DNA of 64,000 bases from Paralithodes platypus (lineage: Eukaryota > Arthropoda > Malacostraca > Decapoda > Lithodidae): contig CM064480.1 of assembly GCA_032716605.1 (NCBI GenBank), positions 47,834,932 through 47,898,931 of the forward strand, in the 5' to 3' direction. The notes under the pieces are model-generated. The model did no database searches. It worked only from the letters and a program-made list of their open reading frames with translations, and had not been told where the DNA came from. Shown in pieces: positions 32,119 to 42,439 of the stretch. The stretch's first letter is position 1. Every line of letters starts with the position of its first letter. The translations under genes and the position numbers were made by a program.

Positions 32119-35100
32119 ATGGGAGACGAATCAGATCATACTGAGAGTTCAGGGAATGATGCAGGCTCTGATGGGCAGATGCCAGGGGGGTTAGTAACTA
32201 GTGAGGAGGCCGCAAAGAAGTTTTTGGAGGTGCCTATAACAGCTGATCGACTAGAGGGAATTAGCAAGTATGGTCTACAGTGTTTGGCTCCCCTCATGGG
32301 GCTTAAGGTGGCTCATGGCATCAAGAAGAACGATTTGAGGGCTTGCGTACTGGGGGCGGCTAGTGAGGTCCAGGGTGGAGAGGGTGCTCGGGGACTTCTG
32401 CTCGAGGCCCCCCCTCCACTCTACTCCCATCGGGACCTCTAGGATGCCGGAGTTTAGTACGTTCCCGCAGGCCGATAGCCGCTGGCAGCGTGGTTTAGGA
32501 TCGCTGGGTGGGCCTCCAATAGTTGCACCTCCTCCTCAAAGTTTCACTACAGAAATGCTCTTCCAGCTTGAGATGGCTAAGATGCAGGCTGAGCGTGAGG
32601 AACGTCTCGCTAAGGTTAAACAACAGACGGATCTCGAACTCGCTAAGGCTAAACAACAGACTGATCTCGAACTCGCGAAAATAAAATCCGAGTCGGAGGC
32701 TGAGTCTACCAGGTACCGGGCAGATATCGATCTTGAGAAGACTCGGGTGGAAACGACAGGGCAACGTCTCGGTGGTGGGAATTGTGGGCATGATCAGTCT
32801 TTGTCGCACCTGTTGAAGCTAGTCCCTGTATTTGATGAGTCGGGTGTCACCGAATTTTCATGAGATTCGAGAAGAAGTGCCAGATCCACCAGTGGCCTGG
32901 GGAGAAGTGGGCAGCCCTTGTTTCCTCTAGACTTGTGGGCAAGGGACTCAAGGCTTATGATGCATTGCCTATAGAGTCGTGTATTATCTATGAGGAACTC
33001 AAGGAGGCTGTCCTGAGAGCATACGAACTACAACCAGAGACGTACAGGTTGAAGTTCCGGGGTGTTACCAAGGGTCGGGAGAGTACCTTTTTGGAACATG
33101 CCCGGGAGCTGTCCGATGCTTTTGGGAATTGGCTGAGGTCGGAGAAAGCTACTACGTTTGACGACATTAAACAGTTGGTGCTTTTAGAGCAGTTTTTCAA
33201 ATGCACGGGCGGCGACCTGACGTTAAACCTGAAAGAAAAGCAACCAAAAACTCTACAGGAGGCAGCTGAGATGGCTGACCTCCGGCTATCACTAATTCGT
33301 GGCTGCGGGTCTGCCCAGGGTAGTGAGGCAGGTAACATGGGGCGTGACGCCCCACCCCCCCGAGTTAGTGATATACCTTATGCAAACAAGTACAAGAGCC
33401 ATGATACCAAGACTGACCACAAGACTAGCACCGTCCCGTTTAAGAAGGGGCCGGGCCCTTCCCAGTACCAAGGGAAGCCCAAAGGGGAGTTGGAGTGTTA
33501 TCATTGTCATAAAAAAGGGGCACTTTGCAAGAGTCTGTCCTAGCAAACCACCTACAGCAGCTGTGTCTTTGGCCTGCAACATTGGTGTGTCTCCGAAGTC
33601 GTCTGAGTTTGCCCGGGGCAGTTCATCAGAGGCTGAGGCACAGCCAATGCAGAAGCACCTGGGAGGCTCGAACCCTGCTCGGGATGTTTTTTGCGACCAT
33701 AGAGGGCGGGGTTGCGTGATGTGGGCGGGGCGCAAGCATGGAGTAGAGGTCTTGCGTGATACAGGTGCTTCCCAGACTCTGATGAAAAACTTGACTGGCT
33801 ACCCTATAAACGCGGCTCGGGTGGTAGTGGTGCAGGGTATTAATGCAACGCGGTCTTACTCGCTGGTGCGGTTGGAGTTGGAGGTGGATGGTGTGGCACG
33901 TGAATTGGATGTCGGGATTGTGGAGAAACTGCCAGTGGAGGGCGTCGACCTTCTTCTCGGCAACGACTTTGCAATGCCCGCTTCGGAGGTTCTACCCTTA
34001 GTCGTTGCCGAGAGGCCGGCCGATGTGAGTAGGGAAGAGCAAGAGTGGGTCGAGCGGTGCCAAACACAACCCATGGCGTGTGTTGTCACCCGAGCTCGGG
34101 CAGCTAAAGTGTCACAGCCTAGTCCTCCGTCTTCAGACCAGCGGAGGAACGATCAACAGGAGGAGGCTAAAGCTGGAGTTGGTTTTAAGAGTTTTGACTC
34201 GGCGGCTCTCCTGGGTGATTCAGTATTAGCACCATTACTTAATTCTGGAGTAGCCCCTGGGCCTGTCATCGAGAGTGACGAGGCTGGGCATGCCCACGAG
34301 TCTCCACGACAGCAACGTTATGTACATCGAGAGAGACAGAGGGAGCAGCCCAGTATCGGGGAAGGTCATGCATTGCTCCGGGAGCAGTTAGATCGCTTGG
34401 CACCCTCAGATATACGTCGGTTGCAACTAGAGGAACCTGAGCTCCAAACGTGTGCTAATGGAGCTGTAGGGCTCGACGAGGACGGCGATGCACAGCCAGG
34501 AGATTTTTTTTATTTAGAAGGCATCCTCTATAGGCGTTTTCAAGACCCTAAACGTAGTTGGCAAGAGGGGTCCGGAGTAGTGGACCAGTTGGTGGTGCCA
34601 CGGGAGTGCAGGGATAGCCTACTGAGGTTGGCGCATGACATACCACTGGCAGGACATCTAGGGGTGAGAAAAACGGTGGCGGCTTTAGAAAAATTGTTTT
34701 GGTGGCCGGGGTTGAAGGGGAAGGTGGTAACCTGAATAGCAAGGCGTCATACGTGCCAGAGGGTTGGAAAACCTAACCAAACAATTCCGAGAGCCCCGTT
34801 GCACCCCATTCCTGTCAGTGGACCGCCCTTCAATAAGGTCATCATTGATATGGTCGGACCCCTACCCCCTACTAGTGCCGGTAATAAATTTCTATTAACT
34901 ATCATGGATGTGGCCACTCGTTATCCTGATGCATATCCAATGAGAAATGGCACGGCGAAAACTGTTGTCCGGAACCTGCTCTTGTATTGCTCGCGGTATG
35001 GTTACCCGCAAGAGGTGCAATCGGACCAAGGTTCTAATTTTACATCTAATCTGTTCAAACAAACTATGATTCAGCATGGCATCAGCACTGTCGTCTCTTC

Positions 35101-35985
35101 TGCGTATCACCCGGAGAGTCAAGGGGTGTTGGAGAGGTGGCACGCCACGCTGAAAAGCATGCTTCGATGTTACAGCGCAGAGAATGGAAAGGATTGGGAC
35201 CTTGGTCTGCCGTATGTTTTGTTCGCGGCAAGAGAATTACCTGGAGAGAGTCTCAGTTTCAGTCCGAATGAGCTTGTTTTCGGGCATCAGGTGAGGGCTC
35301 CTCTCCACATGGTGAAGGAGATGTGGGAGGGCACTAGGCATATTGTTCTGCGAGATAAGTTGCAACCTCTTGTTCCTGAGCGACAAGAGGAGTTGTTTAC
35401 TAGGCTGTGGCAGTCCGTCCGCATGTTTGTTGCTTCTCCAGGCCTGATGTACGGGGTAGAATCCGACATGGAGGCTGGAGACAGTGCAAGGCTCGAGTTG
35501 GTTCCCTACCGTGTGAATCCTGCTCGACAGCCTGTTGTGAAGGCGGAGCTGGACGGCGTGTGGAGAGGGGGTCTGAGGGATGAGGAATATCGTGAGTGGT
35601 CGTTGCCAGTGGCTTTGCAACCTGAGTTTGGTGGCAGAGTCCGTGTGTCTGTTGATTGCAAGAGTGTGGAAGCATTATCCCTGACAGACGCCTATCCATT
35701 ACCCAGAGTTGACGACACCATAGACCGCTTCGGGGCTGCCTCGCTCATCACGAAGGTAGAACTAGTGAAGGGTTATTGGCAGGCCCCGTTGCCGGAAAGA
35801 GCGAAGAGAAGTGCCAGTCTTGCGATGAACTGGGCAGTTTATCAGTGTCAGGTGTTGTTGTGCTGCCGGAACACAAGTTGGATGTGTGGCATGCTAAGGG
35901 CACTGATAATGTTTTGGCTTTGTTTGCAGGAGAACCCTCGCTGTTCAGTCAGTGTCTGTCGTGGGTGGAGGATCCGGGGTAGGCT
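32119..35985 (+). pseudogene. Element 1 gag-pol, broken (gag, protease, integrase, partial reverse transcriptase)
   Basis: Starts at the ATG at 32119. Gag has an N-terminal ~70-residue domain, a Lys/Gln-rich coiled coil (about 32570-32750) and the SCAN-like capsid (32800-33300). Frame breaks lie near 32395, 32850 and 33515. The last is one extra A in the zinc-knuckle region. Protease DTGA lies near 33760, the integrase zinc-binding HHCC region near 34640-34760 (stop at 34733) and the integrase catalytic core at 34830-35170. Reverse transcriptase begins at about 35500 and is lost after the GYWQAPLPERAK block (~35810). Only a scrap of the RNase H end (LDVWHAKGTDNV, ~35875) remains. The block 33245-34705 is nearly identical to element 4 while the sides are not. 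Confidence 0.85.
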
Positions 35986-36064
35986 ACCACAGTATGTTGG
36001 TATAGCCTCCTGTCTTGGCTCGCGGTGTATTTTTGCGCTGGTGCTTGTTGGCTCGCGTGTGTAG

Positions 36065-36473
36065 CATCAGCGTAGGGTCGCAGGGCAGGAGTTGTTGGCT
36101 TTGATTAGAAGAAAATTAGGCTACATCTATAGTAGCCGCCAAAAACAACATTAAAATAAAATATGAAAAATTAAATAAAAACTCTTTCTTTTTAATAATT
36201 AATTTTAAGATAATATTGTAGCTGAGTACTGAGTGCAGATGATTTTCCCTCAGTAGGCTGTGCTTCTTAAAGCTCGCTCTGGGAGCACAATGTTATGAAT
36301 TAATGTATTATATTTGGGAAGGGTGATAAGATTTTTTTATATAAAAATTTTGTATTTTTTTTTTGAGGAAACTGAGCTTGCATTTCATGAGAGGCAGAGT
36401 GGTTAGGAGTGGCAGATTTTAGCGACATTCTGCCTGTTCAGATATGGGCTCATGGTTGAGTGTCCCATATCTT
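36065..36473 (+). other. 3' untranslated region of element 1
   Basis: AT-rich and non-coding, between the last pol remnant and the polypurine tract. Confidence 0.6.
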
Positions 36474-36481
36474 GGGGGGGG
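36474..36481 (+). other. Polypurine tract of element 1
   Basis: Eight Gs immediately before the 3' LTR. Elements 3 and 4 show equivalent G-rich tracts. Confidence 0.8.
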
Positions 36482-37222
36482 TGTGACGCCTCCCGGCGTT
36501 AGCAGAATGGTTGCGTGGGGCATTGCAGCTCGCTAGCGCTCGCCAGGATGGGGGGATAGGCTACAGTTGTCCTAGAATGATCTGCTTTATTTCATTAGTG
36601 GCGTGTTGCCACAGACAGTCTAGAAATGATCTTTGTTTTGGTCTCTGACCGCGCCTTATATTTTATATTCGCTATAATATAAATGTTGCGTTGTGTCACA
36701 AAGCATTTCTTTAGTTGTCGAGCATTACTACCTTTGCGCAGTCTTTATTATTCGCCTGCCTATTATTACTATATGTCCTAGCATTTATTGTGACCCGTAT
36801 TCTGCATTATAATTGTTCAAGATTCTTTACGAACATCTTCCCAACATCAGACTTATTTCAGAAGTTTCCAGTTGATGTTGCAGGACTAGCATTGCACTTT
36901 CTTTAATACAGGAGTGCCAGTTATTTGACTATCTACCGTAACGTTAATTAATCACGTTAACTATCTTTTTTTGTGTTACATAATCGAGTAATCTTTTACT
37001 GTTTGAGAATAGGGAGTTTCATTGAGCGTCAGCCTAGTGTGTGTGCACCAGTTACCGAGTCATAGGATACCTCGTTGTCCAGGCACGACTTAGGGCGGTA
37101 ATGGTGTTTTGTTTTCCAGTGTTTAAGGCAGGGGTTGGATCTAGTGTTACCGTTGTTGCTTTTTGCCATTATCTAGTCCAATGTTGAAGAGCCCTGTGTC
37201 TTTGAGAACCTGGATCGTAACA
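36482..37222 (+). repeat. 3' LTR of element 1
   Basis: Same ends as the 5' LTR. A handful of differences, including an added tatatttta near 36658. Confidence 0.93.
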
Positions 37223-37348
37223 GGAGGAAGTGGGTGAATGCAGTGGGGAGGGAGGGAGGAAGGGGATGAATGCAGTGGGGAGGAAGGTGGCGAATGCAGT
37301 GAGGAGGGAGGGAGGAAGAGGGGCGAATGCAGTGAGGAGGGTGGGAGC
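37223..37348. repeat. G-rich minisatellite, right part
   Basis: Continues 29540-31162 beyond element 1, about three more units. Confidence 0.85.

Positions 37349-37430
<82 letters not shown>
37349..37430. repeat. (GA)n microsatellite
   Basis: About 40 uninterrupted GA units. Confidence 0.98.
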
Positions 37431-37434
<4 letters not shown>

Positions 37435-38728
37435 AGGGGGGTTGTATGCCGGATCAAGTTATAGGGCTGCATCTAAATTATCGGAGCCCTAATCTACTAA
37501 AAAATATATGGTAATACAATTAATATTCTGTATATTTATATACGGTGTATTATATACTGCATATACTGTATATCTATATAATGTATGTCTATATGCTGTA
37601 TATATAGATAACAAAAAAACTATATTGACAACGAGTTGGGACGTGAAGGAAGTCGGTAGGGAGTGGGGAGTACAGTGGGTGGAAGGTTGGGTGAGGGAGG
37701 AGAGGAGGGGGCAAGGTGTACGGGAGATGGGGGGAATGAGAAGACAGGAGGGAGAGAAGGAGAAGCGGGGAAAGAAAGGAGACGAAAGAGAAGAGAGAGG
37801 AGAGGAGGAAGAAAGAGAAGGGGGGGAGGGATAGTAGAGGATTGAGGGATGGGGGGGGGGGTGCGAGCAGCTATAGAAATTGGCAAGAAAGGATGTGTGT
37901 GTGGGGGGGGTGGGGGGGGGGGGGGGGGCGGGGGAGAGTCAACAGCGAAATCACCTCATTCGCTAGTTTGCACCATAAATTACGAGTTGCTGTCCCCCTC
38001 TATATTGCCGCACCTCACCAACACAATGTACACACACCAAATAGTTACTGTTATAACCTACATGTCCTGGAAGTTCACAATATTCCCGTAATTACTACAT
38101 CAGGTGTTATAATATGTGCAGACGACGCGGCATACATGAACCGGCTCAATTAGTCATTGGGTCCACAATTTTCATAACAAATATCGAATGTATTACATGT
38201 ATGACCACCTTAACATTGATAGAATTTCACAACACACCCAAATAAATACAAAAATTCCCCATACACACCTTAAAAACGGTAAAATTCGAAGAGCAACCGC
38301 CGGTACGTCCGTCTACTTCCCAAAGTATGCTTGCACTGAATAATGACGTCATATTCAAGGGCCGCCTCCCACGAATCCTGTTCGAAATTTAAAATTGTTA
38401 GTTAATCCACTTCCGTATTACCTTCAGGCTTAGGATGTTCTCAACACATAGTCTGTTTTATCTTAGGTATTTGAAAGTTGTTGGGAGTTCCATATACTGA
38501 TGGCTGGGATTATGCTACATACATATATAATATTAAAACTGAAACACTGGCATCGATATCAACCTCACCATAAAACAGATGAAGTGAAACATGCACGAGT
38601 CAAAATGTAATCCCTCAATACCTTCGCCTGACCCTGACCTATATATTATGTACAGTTGCACATGTAAATGTGTACACACTACGTGATTTTATGTATGGAG
38701 GGAATTTAGCATGATTGAGTTAGCTTCA
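37431..38728. other. Spacer with purine-rich tract and long G runs
   Basis: 37640-37830 is GA-rich. 37850-37935 contains G runs up to about 17 long, with potential for G-quadruplexes. The rest is AT-rich with no supported gene. Confidence 0.5.
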
Positions 38729-38732
38729 TTAA

Positions 38733-38935
38733 TTCCTTCAGTATTTGAGAACGCATACATTTATTTTTATTCCGGCTGTTATTAGACGATCGTATTTAAT
38801 TAAAGATGTTGTGGGAGTTAGAAGGTTAATTGAGATAGTTTTTACTTTGATTTCTATAAACCCTTTCTAAACAGCATACCACTCTCTAATAGTAGCCATA
38901 CTACATTTAAGAAATGCGTCCTGATACTGAGAGGG
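38733..38935. mobile_element. 207-bp-family TTAA MITE, old copy
   Basis: TTAA at 38729-38732 and 38936-38939. The foldback arms (ttagacgatcgtatttaatt and related) are recognisable but diverged. Confidence 0.65.
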
Positions 38936-39127
38936 TTAATATGATCAGTTAATGGTTATGTAGCAAATTATTCTAATACAATAATTACACTATTGTTCCT
39001 TCCATGTATAATATCAAGGAATATAATTGTACACTCGGTACCATAGTTTTTAGCCCACTCATAAAAATTCGTGAACCCACGATGTTTTCTATGGGTTAAT
39101 TGCTGGTGGCCCATATTATACTGAATA

Positions 39128-39184
39128 TAATCGTCTAATAATAGCCAGAATAAAGTTAAAAGGACGTCGCCGGTACAGAAGGGG
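39128..39184. mobile_element. 207-bp-family TTAA MITE, right-end fragment
   Basis: Only the right end remains: aatcgtctaataatagcc, then aaggacgtcgccggtacaga and aggggTTAA (39185-39188). Confidence 0.65.
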
Positions 39185-39185
39185 T

Positions 39186-39420
39186 TAAAAGGTTACATTA
39201 GTTAGTCGATTTTAAGACCTTTCGCCCCATTTTGTTGTCAATTTTAAGACCTTTCGTGCAATTTTGGTGTCGATTTGTTCCTGGCGAGCGATAGCGAGCC
39301 TGCATTTTTAAGAGGAACCGGCCTTCGGCCGGAACATTTTTCTACCGAAAATGTTTACAAATTTATCTAGGGGGGTGTTTTTCTAAGCTTGATGGAGGTC
39401 TAGGGAGGAAACTAAAAAAA
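39186..39420 (-). repeat. Dispersed repeat copy
   Basis: Minus-strand copy of the family in 11740-12040 and in the long LTRs. It contains the palindrome ccggccttcggccgg and ends in cttgatggaggtctagggag. Confidence 0.7.
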
Positions 39421-39471
39421 TATATGAATAAATGAATTAATAGACCAAACAAACGGCCAGCCACCCCTTAA

Positions 39472-39678
39472 CCCCTTCTGTACCGGTGATGTACTTTTCA
39501 TTGTATTCTGACAACTATTAGACGATTTAGTTCAGCTTAGGAAGGACGTCTACCCATTAAAAGGCTACAGACTATCTCAATTCATCCCTTCAGTGACCCT
39601 ATGTCCTTCCTAAGCTTCATAAAATCGTCTAAATGTAGCCGAAATCAAATATAAAAGACGTCGCCGGAACAGAAAGGG
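39472..39678. mobile_element. 207-bp TTAA MITE
   Basis: TTAA at 39468-39471 and 39679-39682. The left CCCCTTCTGTACCGGTGATG pairs with the right CGTCGCCGGAACAGAAAGGG. Exactly the length of the copy at 12462-12668. Confidence 0.85.
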
Positions 39679-39682
39679 TTAA

Positions 39683-40026
39683 CAGGCTACAGACTATCTC
39701 AATTGACCACTTGCGAGTTTCAGGCTATAAGGAAGTTGGAGTCGTGAACATAGATATTAAACAGAAATGTAATAATTATGTAGGTTTCTGATGGATAAAA
39801 AGTATGTTGAATTGGGTTTTTTTGTATTTGCAAATGTACCATGACCGTATTTTAGTGGGTAATTCTGCTTAGTATCGGTGTCTACAGCTCCAACTTCCTT
39901 ATAGACCAAAACTCGCAGGTGGTCAATTCATCCCTTCAGTTACCCCATATATCTTTCCTAAGCTGCATTAAATCGTCTAAATGTAGCGGTAATCAAATAT
40001 AAAAGACGTCGCCGGAACTGAAAGGG
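39683..40026. mobile_element. 207-bp-family TTAA MITE, 5'-truncated and interrupted
   Basis: Right half of the MITE (caggctacagactatctc onward) ending at TTAA 40027-40030. It is split at AATT by the 220-bp MITE 39705-39924. Confidence 0.75.
39705..39924. mobile_element. MITE with AATT target duplication (220 bp), nested
   Basis: Inverted ends GACCACTTGCGAGTTT and AAACTCGCAGGTGGTC, with AATT on both sides (39701-39704, 39925-39928). The neighbouring intact MITE at 39472-39678 shows the uninterrupted ctcaattcatccc, that is, the empty site. Confidence 0.85.
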
Positions 40027-40030
40027 TTAA

Positions 40031-40387
40031 ACATGTGTCTGGTTCGTTATATTTAATTCGAATAATCTTCCTTGATGAGTCCATACACCTTTCTCGTCTT
40101 AAGTATATTTTCTCTTTCTCTCCCTCTCTCTTTGGCTTGCATCCATTCGGCCAGCATATATATATTTTTTGTTTTGACAGCAAGCTAATTTTGTACATTT
40201 TTCGATAGAAAAAGTCTCCGGCGAAGCCAGATTTTTCCATACAATGCTGGCTCGACACCTGTATAGAGATAAACGTCTTAAAACAGTTGTCTGAATGGGG
40301 CCGAATGGATACAAGCCAGAGAAAGAGAGGAAAGGAGAGAAAGAGAAAAACAAGTAGGTGACCCCCCTTAACTTACCGTAATAAGGT

Positions 40388-40429
<42 letters not shown>

Positions 40430-40654
40430 AAACTAACATTAACATGAACTATCATTGCTATATCCATTTTATTACTTCCAAAAACATAATTTTAACTATA
40501 AACCTAAATTCTATCTTTACATATACAAGAACAAATGTATATAATGGACTCTGCTTTCATTTCACACCCTAAAAAATCTATACAGAAAAAATATATACTT
40601 TTCAACCATTAATTGTGAATATACATATAAATAAATTACATTAGTAGACCAAAG
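40031..40654. other. Spacer with (TA)n at 40391-40425
   Basis: Purine-rich phrases and a TA microsatellite. No gene recognised. A short match to 9900-9990 (aacatgaactatcattgcta) indicates another diffuse repeat. Confidence 0.5.
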
Positions 40655-40790
40655 GGGTTAAATGGTTACATTAGTTAGTCGATTTTAAGACCTTTCGCCC
40701 CATTTTGTTGTCAATTTTAAGACCTTTCGTGCCATGTTGGTGTCGATTTGTTCCTGGCGAACGATAGCGAGCCTGCATTTTTAAGGGGAA
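40655..40790 (-). repeat. Dispersed repeat, partial copy
   Basis: Matches 39186-39300 nearly word for word (cgattttaagacctttcgcc onward). Confidence 0.75.
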
Positions 40791-40892
40791 GAGGAATATA
40801 TGCCAGCATCAGACTAGAGCACATATTAAGATACTATAGTCCGGTTTTTTCCCAACTGATGATAAATTGCTATGTTACCAATGTGTGTGTTT

Positions 40893-41509
40893 TTTTGTTT
40901 TTTAATTAGTTTAACCAGATCAATTCGTTCCACAAAATAAATCTCATAGGGATGGCCCGAAGGATTCGATCAAGATGTATAACTAGAACAAGGACAGGAG
41001 GGGAACTAATCGAGGAAGGTGAAGACATACAGACATTTCTCGCCATTTCACCAGTTCAGCCGGACCAAATTAGCTCCAAATCAGAGCTTATATAGGGCAG
41101 GGCCGAAGGATGAGGTAAGAACTGCTACACCGCAACACCAACCAAGAAGTGACCAGGGCGAAGAATTAGAGATCAGGTCGAAGGTAGAAAAAAAGTCACA
41201 TCGAAAAGCAAAAAATGCATTACCGAAGGAAATCAAGTCAGTTCGGCTACATCAGCAACCGAAGAGACAAAACGGGTCGTGAGTCAACTGCCTAGCCAGG
41301 CTAGGGAGACATGAGATATAGGCTGCCCGAGGACAGCCGAATGGGACAGAATAAGAATAGAAGTGGAAAAAAAACTACTCAAAATTAGTTAAGCTGATGA
41401 CGAAAGCTTGAGGGGAGAGGGAGGGAAACAACCCTAACCCTCCCCCATCAAGCCCCAGTCACCGGCCCCGAAGCCCCCCAACCGCGCCAAGGAGAGTAGT
41501 ACCAGGGGG
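40893..41509 (-). mobile_element. Poly(A)-tailed retroposon, minus-strand copy 1
   Basis: Complement of the units at 13925-15235, with the A-tail now a T-run at about 40891-40905. A ~65-bp segment (tccaNctgatgataaattgc) precedes this copy and the next, so a larger unit is duplicated in tandem. Confidence 0.6.
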
Positions 41510-41577
41510 ATGATATTAAGATAATATAGTCCGTGTTTTTCCAGCTGATGATAAATTGCTATGTAATCACTTTTTTG

Positions 41578-42072
41578 TTTTCTTTTATTTTTTTTAATTA
41601 GTTTAACCAGACCAATGAGTTCCACAAAATACCTCTAATAGGGCTGGCCCAAAGGATTAGATCAAGATGGACAACGAATCAAGTCAAGATAGATAGGGAA
41701 GGGCAGGAGGTGAACAAATCTAGGAAGGTGAAGACACACAGACATTTCCCGCCATTTCATCACACCAGAGCTCTTATAGGGCAGGGCTGAAGGATGAGGC
41801 AAGAACTGCTACACTGCAGCACCAACTAATAAGTGATCTGGGCGAAGTATGAGAGATCAGGTATATTGTAGAAAAATATCACAGCGAGATGCAAAATAAT
41901 GCACTACTGAGGGGAATCAAGTCAGCTCGGCCGCAGCGGCCGAAGAGACAATTCAGGTCAGGAGCCTATTACCTAGCCAGGCCAGGGAGGCATGTGTTAT
42001 AGGCTGCCCGAGGACAACCGAATGAGACAGAATAAGAATAGAAGGGGAAAAACATGGAAAGAGGAGAGAGAA
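41578..42072 (-). mobile_element. Poly(A)-tailed retroposon, minus-strand copy 2 (truncated)
   Basis: Second member of the minus-strand pair, ending at about 42072 in what would be the middle of the unit. Confidence 0.55.
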
Positions 42073-42173
42073 CATTATTTAACATTAATAAACTCCTAGC
42101 ACCAGGCAACGAAGGCTATATGGCACTAAAGCAGAAAACAGATAGAGTTAGATGGAAAGGAACTCACATATCG

Positions 42174-42250
42174 TTAACCCGGGAACGGCGAGAAAGCTCT
42201 TAAGAGGTTTTACTGGGCAACGGCGGCAAAGCTCTTAAAGGGGCAGGCCT
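42174..42250 (+). mobile_element. piggyBac-type terminus remnant
   Basis: TTAACCC at 42174-42180 is followed by two direct copies of an aacggcg...aaagctcttaa motif, the same architecture as the left end of the piggyBac element at 18541 (ctgcgggg...gactcttaagag). No matching right end was found, so it is a fragment. Confidence 0.5.
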
Positions 42251-42439
42251 AAAAAACATTTTTTTTAAAGGCTCCAGTAGCACTTACAACAATTTTTGTT
42301 TTGTTTTTTGTTTTTATCTCTATACTTCATATCACTCCTCCACATCCCCTCCTTCCCCCCTTCAATTATCACCTATTTTCCCTGTTATTCCCTAATTCGT
42401 TGGTATATTTTCGTGCTAACATTAGCAAACTGGTTGCAG

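Larger units (their letters stand above)
31163..37222 (+). mobile_element. LTR retrotransposon, element 1 (Gmr1-like Ty3/gypsy), defective
   Basis: Two LTRs of 735 and 741 bp, TG...CA ends, and GGAG on both sides (31159-31162, 37223-37226). The duplication is weak evidence because the surrounding array is G-rich. The primer-binding site follows the 5' LTR and a G8 polypurine tract precedes the 3' LTR. The interior has gag, protease and integrase pieces followed by a truncated reverse transcriptase. Confidence 0.9.
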
